From the NCBI GenBank assembly GCA_019424135.1, contig JAHYZZ010000011.1:57097-75036 (forward strand): 17,940 nucleotides of DNA, given 5' to 3'. The number at the start of each line of letters is the position of its first letter. The first letter of the stretch is position 1. This DNA is from Lachnospiraceae bacterium. GTDB lineage: Bacteria > Bacillota > Clostridia > Lachnospirales > Lachnospiraceae. Under the pieces are notes generated by a model. The model was given only the letters and a program-made list of their open reading frames with translations. It made no database searches and had not been told where the DNA came from. This document shows positions 7,605 through 16,000 of the stretch, piece by piece. Both the position numbers and the translations under genes were made by a program.

Positions 7605-7630
7605 TTTTTTGCGCTATGGGGAGGAAACTT

Positions 7631-8944
7631 ATGCGGATTCAGGAATCTATGGATCTTTATGATAAACTTCAGATTCTTACAGACGCTGCAAAATATGATG
7701 TAGCCTGTACATCCAGTGGTACGGACCGCAAAGGGGACGGCACCGGGATGGGAAACTGCGAGAAGGCGGGAATCTGCCATAGCTTTTCAGCGGATGGACG
7801 GTGTATTTCTCTTTTAAAGATTCTATTTACCAATGAGTGTATTTACGACTGTAAATACTGTATTAACCGCCGGACAAATGATGTACCCCGTGCCTCATTT
7901 ACACCAGATGAGGTCTGCAGACTGACCATGGAGTTTTATCGAAGGAATTATATTGAAGGTCTGTTTCTAAGCTCTGGTGTGTTGGTCAGTCCGGATGATA
8001 CGATGGAGCTTTTATATGCCACTCTTTATAAACTACGGTATGAGTGTAATTTTCAGGGATACATTCATGTTAAGGCGATACCGGGAGCCAGCCGGGAACT
8101 GGTAGAACGCCTGGGATTTCTGGCAGACCGTATGAGTGTGAATCTTGAACTTCCTACGGCAGAAGGTCTGAAGGCGCTGGCGCCTCATAAGACTCGCAAA
8201 AAGATCCTGGAACCTATGCGCCTGGTGCAGACAAAAATGGTGGAAAATAAACAGGAGATTCGGATTTACAAAGGAGGGGTCAGATTTGTGCCTGCCGGGC
8301 AGAGTACTCAGATGATCATCGGTGCCACACCAGAGACAGACTATCAGATTATCCGGGTTGCCCAGGCTCTTTATCAGAAATTTGATTTAAAGAGAGTTTT
8401 TTATTCGGCTTTTGTTCATGTAAATGAGGATGCGGCGCTGCCTGCCAGAACCGAGGAGGGATCTTTGCTTCTTCGGGAACACCGTCTGTATCAGGCAGAC
8501 TGGCTTTTGCGTTACTATCACTTTCGTGCGGAGGAGCTTTTATCTGAGGATCAGCCTAATTTTAATGTTTTGTTCGATCCGAAGTGCAACTGGGCCCTCA
8601 AACATCTGGAGTATTTTCCGATAGAGATTAACCGGGCAGAATACCGGATGCTCCTTCGAGTGCCAGGGATCGGATATAGGTCGGCGTCTCGTATTGTAAA
8701 GGCAAGACGTCTGGGAATTCTTGAATTCCATGATTTGAAGAAGATGGGAGTGGTGCTAAGACGTGCACTTTACTTCATCACTTGTAATGGGAAAATGATG
8801 TATCCTACGCGGATGGAGGAAGACTATATCGCCAGAAATCTTTTGGAAACCAAAGAAAAAATACCGGTGGAGATTCGAAATATCGGTTACCGGCAGATGT
8901 CACTGTTTGATGATGTCAGATTTGGGGGAAACATGATGGGATGA
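7631..8944 (+). CDS. Radical SAM protein, putative DNA modification/repair (TIGR03916-like)
   Basis: A 437-residue radical SAM enzyme. The cluster motif is C70-x3-C74-x2-C77 (NECIYDCKYCINR), which binds the 4Fe-4S cluster that splits S-adenosylmethionine. Four more cysteines (C26, C43, C49, C58) lie just before it. Near residues 340-360, LLRVPGIGYRSASRIVKARR is a helix-hairpin-helix, a non-specific DNA-binding element found in repair proteins. This architecture fits the family described as radical SAM protein linked to uracil-DNA glycosylase, whose reaction is not known. The ATG at 7631 is chosen because GGGGAGG (7618-7624) precedes it by 6 bases; an ATG at 7616 would place that site inside the gene. 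The stop overlaps the next start (ATGA), so the pair is translationally coupled. An SOS-like promoter sits directly upstream. DNA as substrate is inferred from the helix-hairpin-helix and the partners. Confidence 0.88.
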   Translation: MRIQESMDLYDKLQILTDAAKYDVACTSSGTDRKGDGTGMGNCEKAGICHSFSADGRCISLLKILFTNECIYDCKYCINRRTNDVPRASFTPDEVCRLTMEFYRRNYIEGLFLSSGVLVSPDDTMELLYATLYKLRYECNFQGYIHVKAIPGASRELVERLGFLADRMSVNLELPTAEGLKALAPHKTRKKILEPMRLVQTKMVENKQEIRIYKGGVRFVPAGQSTQMIIGATPETDYQIIRVAQALYQKFDLKRVFYSAFVHVNEDAALPARTEEGSLLLREHRLYQADWLLRYYHFRAEELLSEDQPNFNVLFDPKCNWALKHLEYFPIEINRAEYRMLLRVPGIGYRSASRIVKARRLGILEFHDLKKMGVVLRRALYFITCNGKMMYPTRMEEDYIARNLLETKEKIPVEIRNIGYRQMSLFDDVRFGGNMMG

Positions 8945-9753
8945 AAACGATTTATATATGTACAGACTCTGTGACGGGTATCTATTCTGGAATCTACGAT
9001 GCCTGGAAAAACAAGAACAGGGCGGATGCCTGTGGCATTGCGCTGAAAGGGATGGTGGAGCAGGAGTTGTTTTGTGACTATGTGGAAGTGAAAGAGGCAC
9101 ACAGAAAAGCTTCTGCCGTGGACAAAATGATACGGAAGCATCTGGGAGCGGCAGTCTATAGAGATCTTTACTATGCGCTGCTTTCCAGTGACAGAGAGAA
9201 GGGAAATGCAGTTCTTGGGACGATGTTGGCAGCCAGGGAGCTTTCTGACAGTTATAACGTCATGGAGCATTTAAGCTGTCCTGTGGTGGAAAAGGTATTT
9301 GAACTGAGTCGGACAGTGGCAGGTGAGATTCATCATCTGAAGGGATTCTTACGGTTCCGGGAGCTGGAAAATGGAGTGTTGTATGCTCCTGTCAGTCCGA
9401 GAGCCCGGATTTTAACCTGTCTGGCACCGTATTTTGAAGATCGGCTGCCCCAGGAGAATTGGATGATTCATGATAGAAATCATCGGATGTTTGCGGTTCA
9501 TGAGGCTGGGAAGAAATGGGTCCTGGTTCAGGAGGCTGGGATTTTGGGTACAGATTCGGTTAAAGAATCAGGGGATGTCTGGTCAGAAAAGTTTCGGTGG
9601 ACATCGAAAGAAGAACAACGATATGACCGTTTGTGGAAAGGATTCTGCAAAGCGATTTTTATTGAAGAGAGAAAAAATCCCAGATGTCAGCTGCAGCACC
9701 TTCCTCTTCGGTATCGGGCAGATATGACAGAATTTTATAAGGATCATAACTGA
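8941..9753 (+). CDS. TIGR03915/DUF4130-type putative DNA repair protein, partner of the radical SAM protein
   Basis: A 270-residue soluble protein recognised by its start (MKTIYICTDSVTGIYSGIYDAW), the middle segment VAGEIHHLKGFLRFRELENGVLYAPVSP and the end (LWKGFCKAIFIEERKNPRCQLQHLPLRYRADMTEF). These are marks of the family always found beside the TIGR03916 radical SAM protein. In many other bacteria the same region is fused to a C-terminal uracil-DNA glycosylase domain; here the chain stops at the end of the DUF4130 region, so no glycosylase is attached. It starts four bases inside the end of the radical SAM gene (ATGA), ensuring equal synthesis and suggesting a complex. Its biochemical role is unknown, and I see no catalytic motif that I can name. 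Confidence 0.85.
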   Translation: MKTIYICTDSVTGIYSGIYDAWKNKNRADACGIALKGMVEQELFCDYVEVKEAHRKASAVDKMIRKHLGAAVYRDLYYALLSSDREKGNAVLGTMLAARELSDSYNVMEHLSCPVVEKVFELSRTVAGEIHHLKGFLRFRELENGVLYAPVSPRARILTCLAPYFEDRLPQENWMIHDRNHRMFAVHEAGKKWVLVQEAGILGTDSVKESGDVWSEKFRWTSKEEQRYDRLWKGFCKAIFIEERKNPRCQLQHLPLRYRADMTEFYKDHN

Positions 9754-9765
9754 AAGGCAGGACGC

Positions 9766-9795
9766 TTGCAGAGTTCCAGGACAGTGTGGTAAGAT
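9766..9795 (+). promoter_or_regulatory. Possible weak internal promoter before the helicase gene
   Basis: In the 77-base gap between the DUF4130 gene and the helicase gene, TTGCAG (9766-9771) and TAAGAT (9790-9795) stand 18 bases apart, with four of six and five of six consensus matches. No SOS-like box is present. It could give basal helicase expression independent of the upstream promoter, but such matches arise by chance. Confidence 0.25.
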
Positions 9796-9830
9796 GGGAA
9801 TACCGAGTTTGATAGATGGGAAGAGATCAT

Positions 9831-12212
9831 ATGGAAACAGAGCAGCCGTTCATCCGGATTTCCGTCCGAAACCTGGTAGAGTTTATCTTAAGGAGCGGAG
9901 ACATTGACAACCGGACAGCGGGATCAGATAAGGATGCCATGCTTCTTGGCGGGAAAATACACCGAAAGATTCAAAGGAGGATGGGGGCCAATTATCATGC
10001 AGAAGTGGCAATGAAAATGGAGGTACCCTGCGGTGGGTTTTTGCTGTCTGTGGAAGGGCGTGCCGATGGAGTGATGGAGACACCTTCCGGTATAGTCATT
10101 GATGAGATCAAAGGGATTTTTAAGGAATTGGAGTATTTATATGAACCGGTTCCGGTGCATCTTGCCCAGGCCAAATGTTACGCGTATATCTATGCCAGAC
10201 AACATGATCTAAGGGAGATCGGCGTTCAGATGACTTATTGCAATATGGATACAGAGGATTTGAAACGGTTCCACAGTGTATTTCAGACAGAGGCATTGGA
10301 AAGCTGGTTTTTTGAGGTCGTTGGAGATTACGAAAAATGGGCCAGATTTCAGATTCAGTGGAGGGAAACAAGAAATGAGTCCATCCAGAAAGTGAAATTT
10401 CCTTTTGTATATCGAGAGGGGCAAAAAAAGCTGACAGCAGCAGTTTACCGGACGATTGAACAGAAGAAAAAGCTGTTTATCCAGGCGCCGACGGGTGTTG
10501 GAAAGACGATTGCTACGGTGTTTCCATCTGTGAAAGCAGTTGGGGAGGGACTAGGAGAAAAGATCTTCTATCTGACCGCAAAGACGATCACCCGGACGGT
10601 GGCATGGCAGGCGTTTGAGACCATGAAAGAGCAGCATCTTCGGATGAAAGTGATTGTGCTGACTGCAAAGGAGAAGATTTGTTTTTGTGAGGAGACGGAA
10701 TGTAATCCGGATGCCTGTCCCTATGCAAAGGGACATTTTGACAGGGTCAATGAAGCGGTCTATGAGCTTTTGACAACTACTGATGCAATCAGCCGGGATG
10801 TGATCGAGCAACAGGCAAGAAAGTGGAAAGTTTGTCCTTTTGAGTTGGGGCTGGATGTTTCCTGTTGGGCGGACGTTGTCATTTGTGATTATAATTATGT
10901 GTTTGATCCGAATGCACATTTAAAGCGTTTTTTTGGAGAAGGAAATAAAGGAGAGTATTTGTTTTTGATCGATGAGGCCCACAATTTGGTAGACCGCGCC
11001 AGAGAGATGTACAGTGCAAGAATCTGTAAAGAGGATTTTCTGCGGGTGAAAAAAATGATAAAGACAGAGGACAAAAAGCTGGCAAAATGTCTGGAGGATT
11101 GTAATCGACAGCTTTTATCCCTGAAGAGGGAATGCAACGGCTGTCAGGTACTAAATAGTGCGGCCCATGTATATTTAAAGCTACTTGCTCTGATGGGTGA
11201 GATGGAACGGTATCTGGAGGAGTGTGACCTGGAGGAGACCAGGAAAGAAGTTTTGGAATTATACTTTTGTGTTCGAACGTTTATCAGTGTTTATGAGGAG
11301 CTGGATAAAGATTATCTGATTTATTCAGAGATCGGAGAAGAGGGGAGGTTTTTCCTCCATCTGTTCTGTGTTAACCCGGCCAGAAGGCTGAAAGAGTATC
11401 TGGAAAAGGGCGTCAGCACCATTTTTTTTTCGGCGACTCTTCTGCCGATCCAGTATTACAAAACACTGCTTAGTACAGTTCAAGATGATTACACGATCTA
11501 TGCCGAATCTCCCTTTCATACAGAACATCGGCTTTTGATGCTTGGGACGGATGTCAGCACCAAGTATAAGCTTCGGGGTACCAGAATGTATCAGAGATAT
11601 GCAGAGTATCTATTGAAAGTGGCTCAGGCAAAAGCAGGAAATTATATTGCTTTTTTTCCATCCTACCGGTTTATGGAGGAAGTGTATGAGGAGTTTTTAG
11701 GTCTTGTGGAAAAGCAAGGAGCAGATGTGGAATATGTGATGCAGTCTCAGTACATGTCAGAGGAGGCACGGGAAATTTTTCTTGAGAATTTTGAGGCAGA
11801 GCGCAGCCGGAGCCTGATGGGATTTTGTGTGCTTGGCGGCATTTTTTCAGAGGGAATTGATCTGGCACAGGATAAACTGATTGGAGCTGTGGTTATTGGG
11901 ACCGGGCTTCCAAAAGTGTGCAGAGAACGTGAGCTTTTGCGTCAGTATTTTGACGAACATGGATTCCAGGGATTTGATTATGCGTATCTGTATCCCGGAA
12001 TGAATAAGGTACTTCAGGCGGCCGGACGAGTGATTCGGACGGATGAGGACAGAGGCGTAATTCTGCTTCTTGACAATCGTTTTCAGGATCGTCGGTATCG
12101 GGAGACGTTTCCCAGAGAGTGGGCAGATTACGACTTTTGTAATACGCAGACGGCTTCTGAAAAGATCCGGAAATTTTGGGAAGGAAAACCGGGAAGAGAG
12201 AGGTTGCAGTAA
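9831..12212 (+). CDS. PD-(D/E)XK nuclease domain fused to XPD/DinG-type iron-sulfur DNA helicase
   Basis: A 793-residue superfamily 2 helicase of the Rad3/XPD/DinG type. The first about 180 residues resemble a RecB/Cas4-like PD-(D/E)XK nuclease: GRADG (D79), IDEIKG (E92, K94) and QAKCY (Q113 and Y117 as QxxxY). The helicase follows with Walker A APTGVGKT (K225), four cysteines of a probable 4Fe-4S cluster (C284, C286, C291 or C296, and C335), DEAH at 381-384, SAT in IFFSATLLP, motif V FSEGIDLAQDKL and motif VI QAAGRVIRTDEDRG. XPD-type enzymes unwind DNA 5' to 3', and the cluster domain helps split strands. The ATG at 9831 has GGGAAG a few bases upstream; an ATG at 9816 adds five residues but has no site. 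The gene is third behind the SOS-like promoter, matching the SOS control known for dinG in other bacteria. Nuclease activity is predicted from motifs only. Confidence 0.9.
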   Translation: METEQPFIRISVRNLVEFILRSGDIDNRTAGSDKDAMLLGGKIHRKIQRRMGANYHAEVAMKMEVPCGGFLLSVEGRADGVMETPSGIVIDEIKGIFKELEYLYEPVPVHLAQAKCYAYIYARQHDLREIGVQMTYCNMDTEDLKRFHSVFQTEALESWFFEVVGDYEKWARFQIQWRETRNESIQKVKFPFVYREGQKKLTAAVYRTIEQKKKLFIQAPTGVGKTIATVFPSVKAVGEGLGEKIFYLTAKTITRTVAWQAFETMKEQHLRMKVIVLTAKEKICFCEETECNPDACPYAKGHFDRVNEAVYELLTTTDAISRDVIEQQARKWKVCPFELGLDVSCWADVVICDYNYVFDPNAHLKRFFGEGNKGEYLFLIDEAHNLVDRAREMYSARICKEDFLRVKKMIKTEDKKLAKCLEDCNRQLLSLKRECNGCQVLNSAAHVYLKLLALMGEMERYLEECDLEETRKEVLELYFCVRTFISVYEELDKDYLIYSEIGEEGRFFLHLFCVNPARRLKEYLEKGVSTIFFSATLLPIQYYKTLLSTVQDDYTIYAESPFHTEHRLLMLGTDVSTKYKLRGTRMYQRYAEYLLKVAQAKAGNYIAFFPSYRFMEEVYEEFLGLVEKQGADVEYVMQSQYMSEEAREIFLENFEAERSRSLMGFCVLGGIFSEGIDLAQDKLIGAVVIGTGLPKVCRERELLRQYFDEHGFQGFDYAYLYPGMNKVLQAAGRVIRTDEDRGVILLLDNRFQDRRYRETFPREWADYDFCNTQTASEKIRKFWEGKPGRERLQ

Positions 12213-12232
12213 ATAGTAAAAGGAGTGACAGC

Positions 12233-12946
12233 ATGAAAAAATTACAGGGCGCAGCTGCATGTGCGGCCATGTTTCTGGTTGTTATTGCGCTTTTGATCAC
12301 CAGTTTCCAAATCGGGATATATGGAGATCCGGATTATGGATTTTATGAAAAAGAATATGAAAAATACGAGGTAACAGAATCCCTGGATATGACGATGGAA
12401 CAGGTCATGGAAGTGACCAGTTACATGATGGATTATCTGATCGGCAGAGAAGATATCCTGTCTATTGAGACGAATGTGGACGGACGGACGCAGGACTTTT
12501 TTAACGAGCAGGACCGGCTTCATATGGCGGATGTGCGGAATTTGTTTTTGGGCGGTTTGAGGCTGCGCACGGCTTGTGTCGTACTGGTACTGCTGTTGCT
12601 TGGCTTTCTTGCAGTTACCAGGGCGGATATTAGAAAGGAGATTACGAGAGGATATTTTTTTGCGCTGGGAGTTTTTGCAGCGTTGATTATGATTCTTTTG
12701 ATCTCGTTTGCAGTTGATTTTACTGCCAGTTTTACGCTGTTTCATGAGATATTCTTTACCAATGATCTTTGGCTGTTTGACCCGGCAGAGGATTTTATGA
12801 TTCGGATGTTGCCGGAAGGGTTTTTCTATGATATGGTGATGCGGATCGGGACCTTTTTTGTGGGTGGACTGGTCATTCTTTTGGCGCTCATGGTTGGGTG
12901 GCGGCGGAAGGCTTTTTGGAAATACTGGAGGAGAAGCAAAGATTAG
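12233..12946 (+). CDS. DUF1461 / TIGR01906-type integral membrane protein
   Basis: A 237-residue membrane protein with a segment at about 5-27 and three more at about 107-124, 136-158 and 205-225. A long, acidic, probably extracellular loop (about 28-100) separates the first two. The C-terminal half has FHEIFFTNDLWLFDPAEDFMIRMLPEGFF, the FH...FF.ND.W pattern typical of DUF1461 proteins. No function is established for the family. AAAGGAG (12218-12224) precedes the ATG by 8 bases. An upstream in-frame ATG at 12176 lies inside the helicase gene and is not used. It begins 20 bases after the helicase stop, so it may be read from the SOS-like promoter, but a membrane protein has no evident repair role. 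Such neighbours are common at operon ends by chance. Confidence 0.82.
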   Translation: MKKLQGAAACAAMFLVVIALLITSFQIGIYGDPDYGFYEKEYEKYEVTESLDMTMEQVMEVTSYMMDYLIGREDILSIETNVDGRTQDFFNEQDRLHMADVRNLFLGGLRLRTACVVLVLLLLGFLAVTRADIRKEITRGYFFALGVFAALIMILLISFAVDFTASFTLFHEIFFTNDLWLFDPAEDFMIRMLPEGFFYDMVMRIGTFFVGGLVILLALMVGWRRKAFWKYWRRSKD

Positions 12947-12966
12947 ACGACAGGAGAGAGTTTGGT

Positions 12967-12995
12967 TTTACTAATTGGGATTCCTGTGTTATGAT
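12967..12995 (+). promoter_or_regulatory. Predicted purL promoter
   Basis: TTTACT (12967-12972) and TATGAT (12990-12995) are separated by 17 bases. The -10 matches five of six consensus bases, the -35 four. Transcription would start near 13002, leaving a leader of about 68 bases. The leader includes a small stem, TGCGG (13009-13013) with CCGCA (13026-13030). I see no PurR box and no purine riboswitch in this short leader. Confidence 0.55.
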
Positions 12996-13069
12996 GTTGG
13001 TAGGATTGTGCGGGAACTCATTGATCCGCAGTATCATTTTAATATAAAACGGAAGATGGAGGAAGTTTT

Positions 13070-16000
13070 ATGGGCAATGTAAAACGTGTATATGTTGAAA
13101 AAAAGCCGGAGTATGCAGTACAGGCTAAGGATCTGTATCATGAGATCTCTGGATACCTGGGAATCAAAAGCCTAAAGAATGTCCGGGTACTGATTCGTTA
13201 TGATGTAGAAAATATCACGGAAGAAACATTTGAAAAGGCATGTAACGGTATTTTTTCCGAGCCGCCGGTGGATATTCTTTATAAAGAAGAGTTTCCTGTA
13301 AAAGAGGGAAGCCGTATCTTTTCTGTGGAATTTTTGCCGGGACAGTTTGACCAGAGAGCAGATTCTGCCGTTCAGTGCGTGCAGTTTATCAAAGAGGATG
13401 AGCAGCCGGTCATTCGTACTGCTACGACCTACGTGGTAGAAGGAGACATTACGGATGGAGAATTTGAGGCTATCAAGAAGCATTGTATCAACCCGGTGGA
13501 TTCTAGAGAGACAGGAATGGATAAACCGGAAACCCTGGTGACACAGTTTGAGGAGCCTGATGATGTTATAATTTTTGATGGATTCAAAGACATGGATGAA
13601 GAGTCTCTTAAGGAACTGTATGATTCGTTGGGACTTGCTATGACCTTTAAAGATTTTCTCCATATTCAGAATTATTTCCGCGGCGAGGAGAAGCGGGATC
13701 CGTCCATGACGGAGATTCGGGTGCTGGATACCTACTGGTCTGATCACTGCCGTCATACGACCTTCTCTACTGAGCTTACGGATGTTACTTTTGGAGAGGG
13801 AGATTATAGAGAGCCAATCGAAGAGACATATCGTCAGTACCTGGCTGATCACAGCGAGATTTTTAAAGGCAGAGAGGATAAATTTGTCTGCCTGATGGAT
13901 CTTGCACTGATGGCGATGCGTAAGCTGAAAAAGGAAGGAAAGCTTTCAGATCAGGAAGAGTCAGAAGAAATTAATGCCTGCAGTATCGTGGTCCCGGTGA
14001 CGGTAGATGGTGTGGAAGAGGAGTGGCTTGTCAACTTTAAGAATGAAACGCACAATCATCCGACAGAGATCGAACCTTTCGGAGGAGCAGCCACTTGTCT
14101 GGGAGGAGCTATCCGTGATCCGTTGTCTGGACGTACTTATGTTTATCAGGCTATGCGTGTAACCGGTGCTGCAGATCCGACCGTTTCAGCCAAGGAAACC
14201 TTAAAAGGCAAACTTCCGCAGAAAAAGCTGGTCAGGGAGGCAGCTCATGGATACAGTTCTTATGGAAATCAGATCGGACTTGCCACTGGAGCAGTCAAGG
14301 AAATTTATCATCCTAATTATGTGGCGAAGCGTATGGAGATCGGGGCTGTTTTAGGGGCAGCTCCAAGAAGAGCCGTCATTCGTGAGACTTCTGACCCGGG
14401 AGACATTATTATTTTGCTGGGGGGACGTACCGGTCGTGACGGTTGTGGCGGAGCTACCGGATCCTCGAAGGTACACACAGAGGAATCTACCACTACCTGC
14501 GGAGCAGAGGTTCAGAAGGGAAATCCGCCGACGGAGCGGAAGATCCAGAGATTGTTCCGTAGAGAAGAAGTCAGCCGACTGATTAAGAAATGTAACGACT
14601 TTGGTGCCGGTGGGGTATCTGTCGCGATTGGAGAACTGGCGGACGGCTTAAAGGTCGACCTGGATAAAGTTCCGAAGAAATATGCCGGTCTGGATGGAAC
14701 AGAGATTGCAATTTCTGAGTCTCAGGAACGGATGGCTGTAGTTGTAGATCCAAAAGATGCAGAAACCTTCATGACTTATGCTGCACAGGAGAACTTGGAG
14801 GCGACCAAGGTGGCGATTGTGACGGAGGAACCAAGGCTGGTTCTTTCTTGGAGAGGAAAAGAGATTGTGAATCTTTCCCGTGCTTTTTTGGACACCAATG
14901 GTGCACATCAGGAGACTACGGTAGCGGTGGATATTCCAGACCGTAAAGATACCATTTTGACCAGGCAGGAAGTCGGCGATGTGAGAGAAAAATGGCTGAG
15001 CACTTTAAAGGATCTGAACGTATGTTCCCAGAAGGGACTGGTGGAGATGTTCGATGGATCCATTGGTGCTGGTTCCGTGTTTATGCCTCATGGAGGAAAA
15101 TATCAGATGACAGAGACGCAGGCGATGGTAGCAAAGCTTCCAGTTCTGAAGGGCGACTGTGATACTGTGACCATGATGAGCTATGGATTTGATCCGTATC
15201 TGTCTACCTGGAGTCCGTATCATGGAGCAATCTATGCGGTAACTGAATCTGTGGCAAAGATTGTGGCTTCCGGTGGAGATTTTCAGAAGATCCGCTTTAC
15301 TTTTCAGGAATATTTCCGCCGTATGACAGAGGATCCGCACAGATGGAGCCAGCCGTTTGCAGCACTTCTTGGTGCCTATAATGCACAGCTGGGATTTGGA
15401 CTTCCATCCATCGGAGGAAAGGACAGTATGTCCGGCACTTTTGAAGATATCGATGTACCGCCTACCTTGGTGTCCTTTGCGGTGGATATCGCAAAAGAAA
15501 AGGATATTATCACACCAGAACTGAAAAAAGCCGGAAACAAGCTGGTATGGCTTAAGATTGAAACCGATGGTTATGATATTCCTGCCTATGAAAAGGTGAT
15601 GGAACAGTATGGAAAATTCCACGAAGACATCCAAAATGGACGGATTCTATCCGCTTATGCGCTGGATCGCCACGGTATTGCTGCGGCAGTGAGCAAGATG
15701 GCTTTTGGAAATGGTTTGGGAGTGAAAGTGGAACATAACCTGGATCCGAGAGACTTCTTTGCTCCAGGATTTGGGGATATTATTGCGGAAGTACCTGACG
15801 GACAGGTGGGAAATCTGCAGATTACCTATACTGTGATTGGTGAAGTGACGGATGATGGACAGTTTTCATATGGCAACTGTGTGATCGGTCTTGATGAGGC
15901 TGAGAATGCATGGAAGGGAACGCTGGAAAGGGTATTTGCCACCAGATCAGGGTCAGAAGAAAACATATCAGACTGGAGTCTTCCTGAAAAAGAGACGGCA

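Larger units (their letters stand above)
7559..7610 (+). terminator. 18-bp perfect hairpin with T-tract: probable terminator of the mrp unit
   Basis: Bases 7559-7576 pair perfectly with 7591-7608 around a 14-base loop that contains the TATAAT. Seven T residues (7604-7610) follow, and five A residues begin the left arm. In transcripts coming from mrp this can act as an intrinsic terminator. Transcripts from the promoter inside it start after the left arm, so they cannot form it and escape. The arms are also the two SOS-like boxes; whether termination was selected or is a by-product is open. Confidence 0.6.

Noticed and set aside
11268..11280. GTTCGAAC palindrome as a further SOS box
   Set aside because: The half-sites are in the wrong order (GTTC before GAAC, no four-base gap) and the site is inside helicase coding sequence.
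13172..13852. 226-codon minus-strand frame opposite the start of purL
   Set aside because: It is antisense to the conserved N-terminal part of PurL and resembles no family I know.
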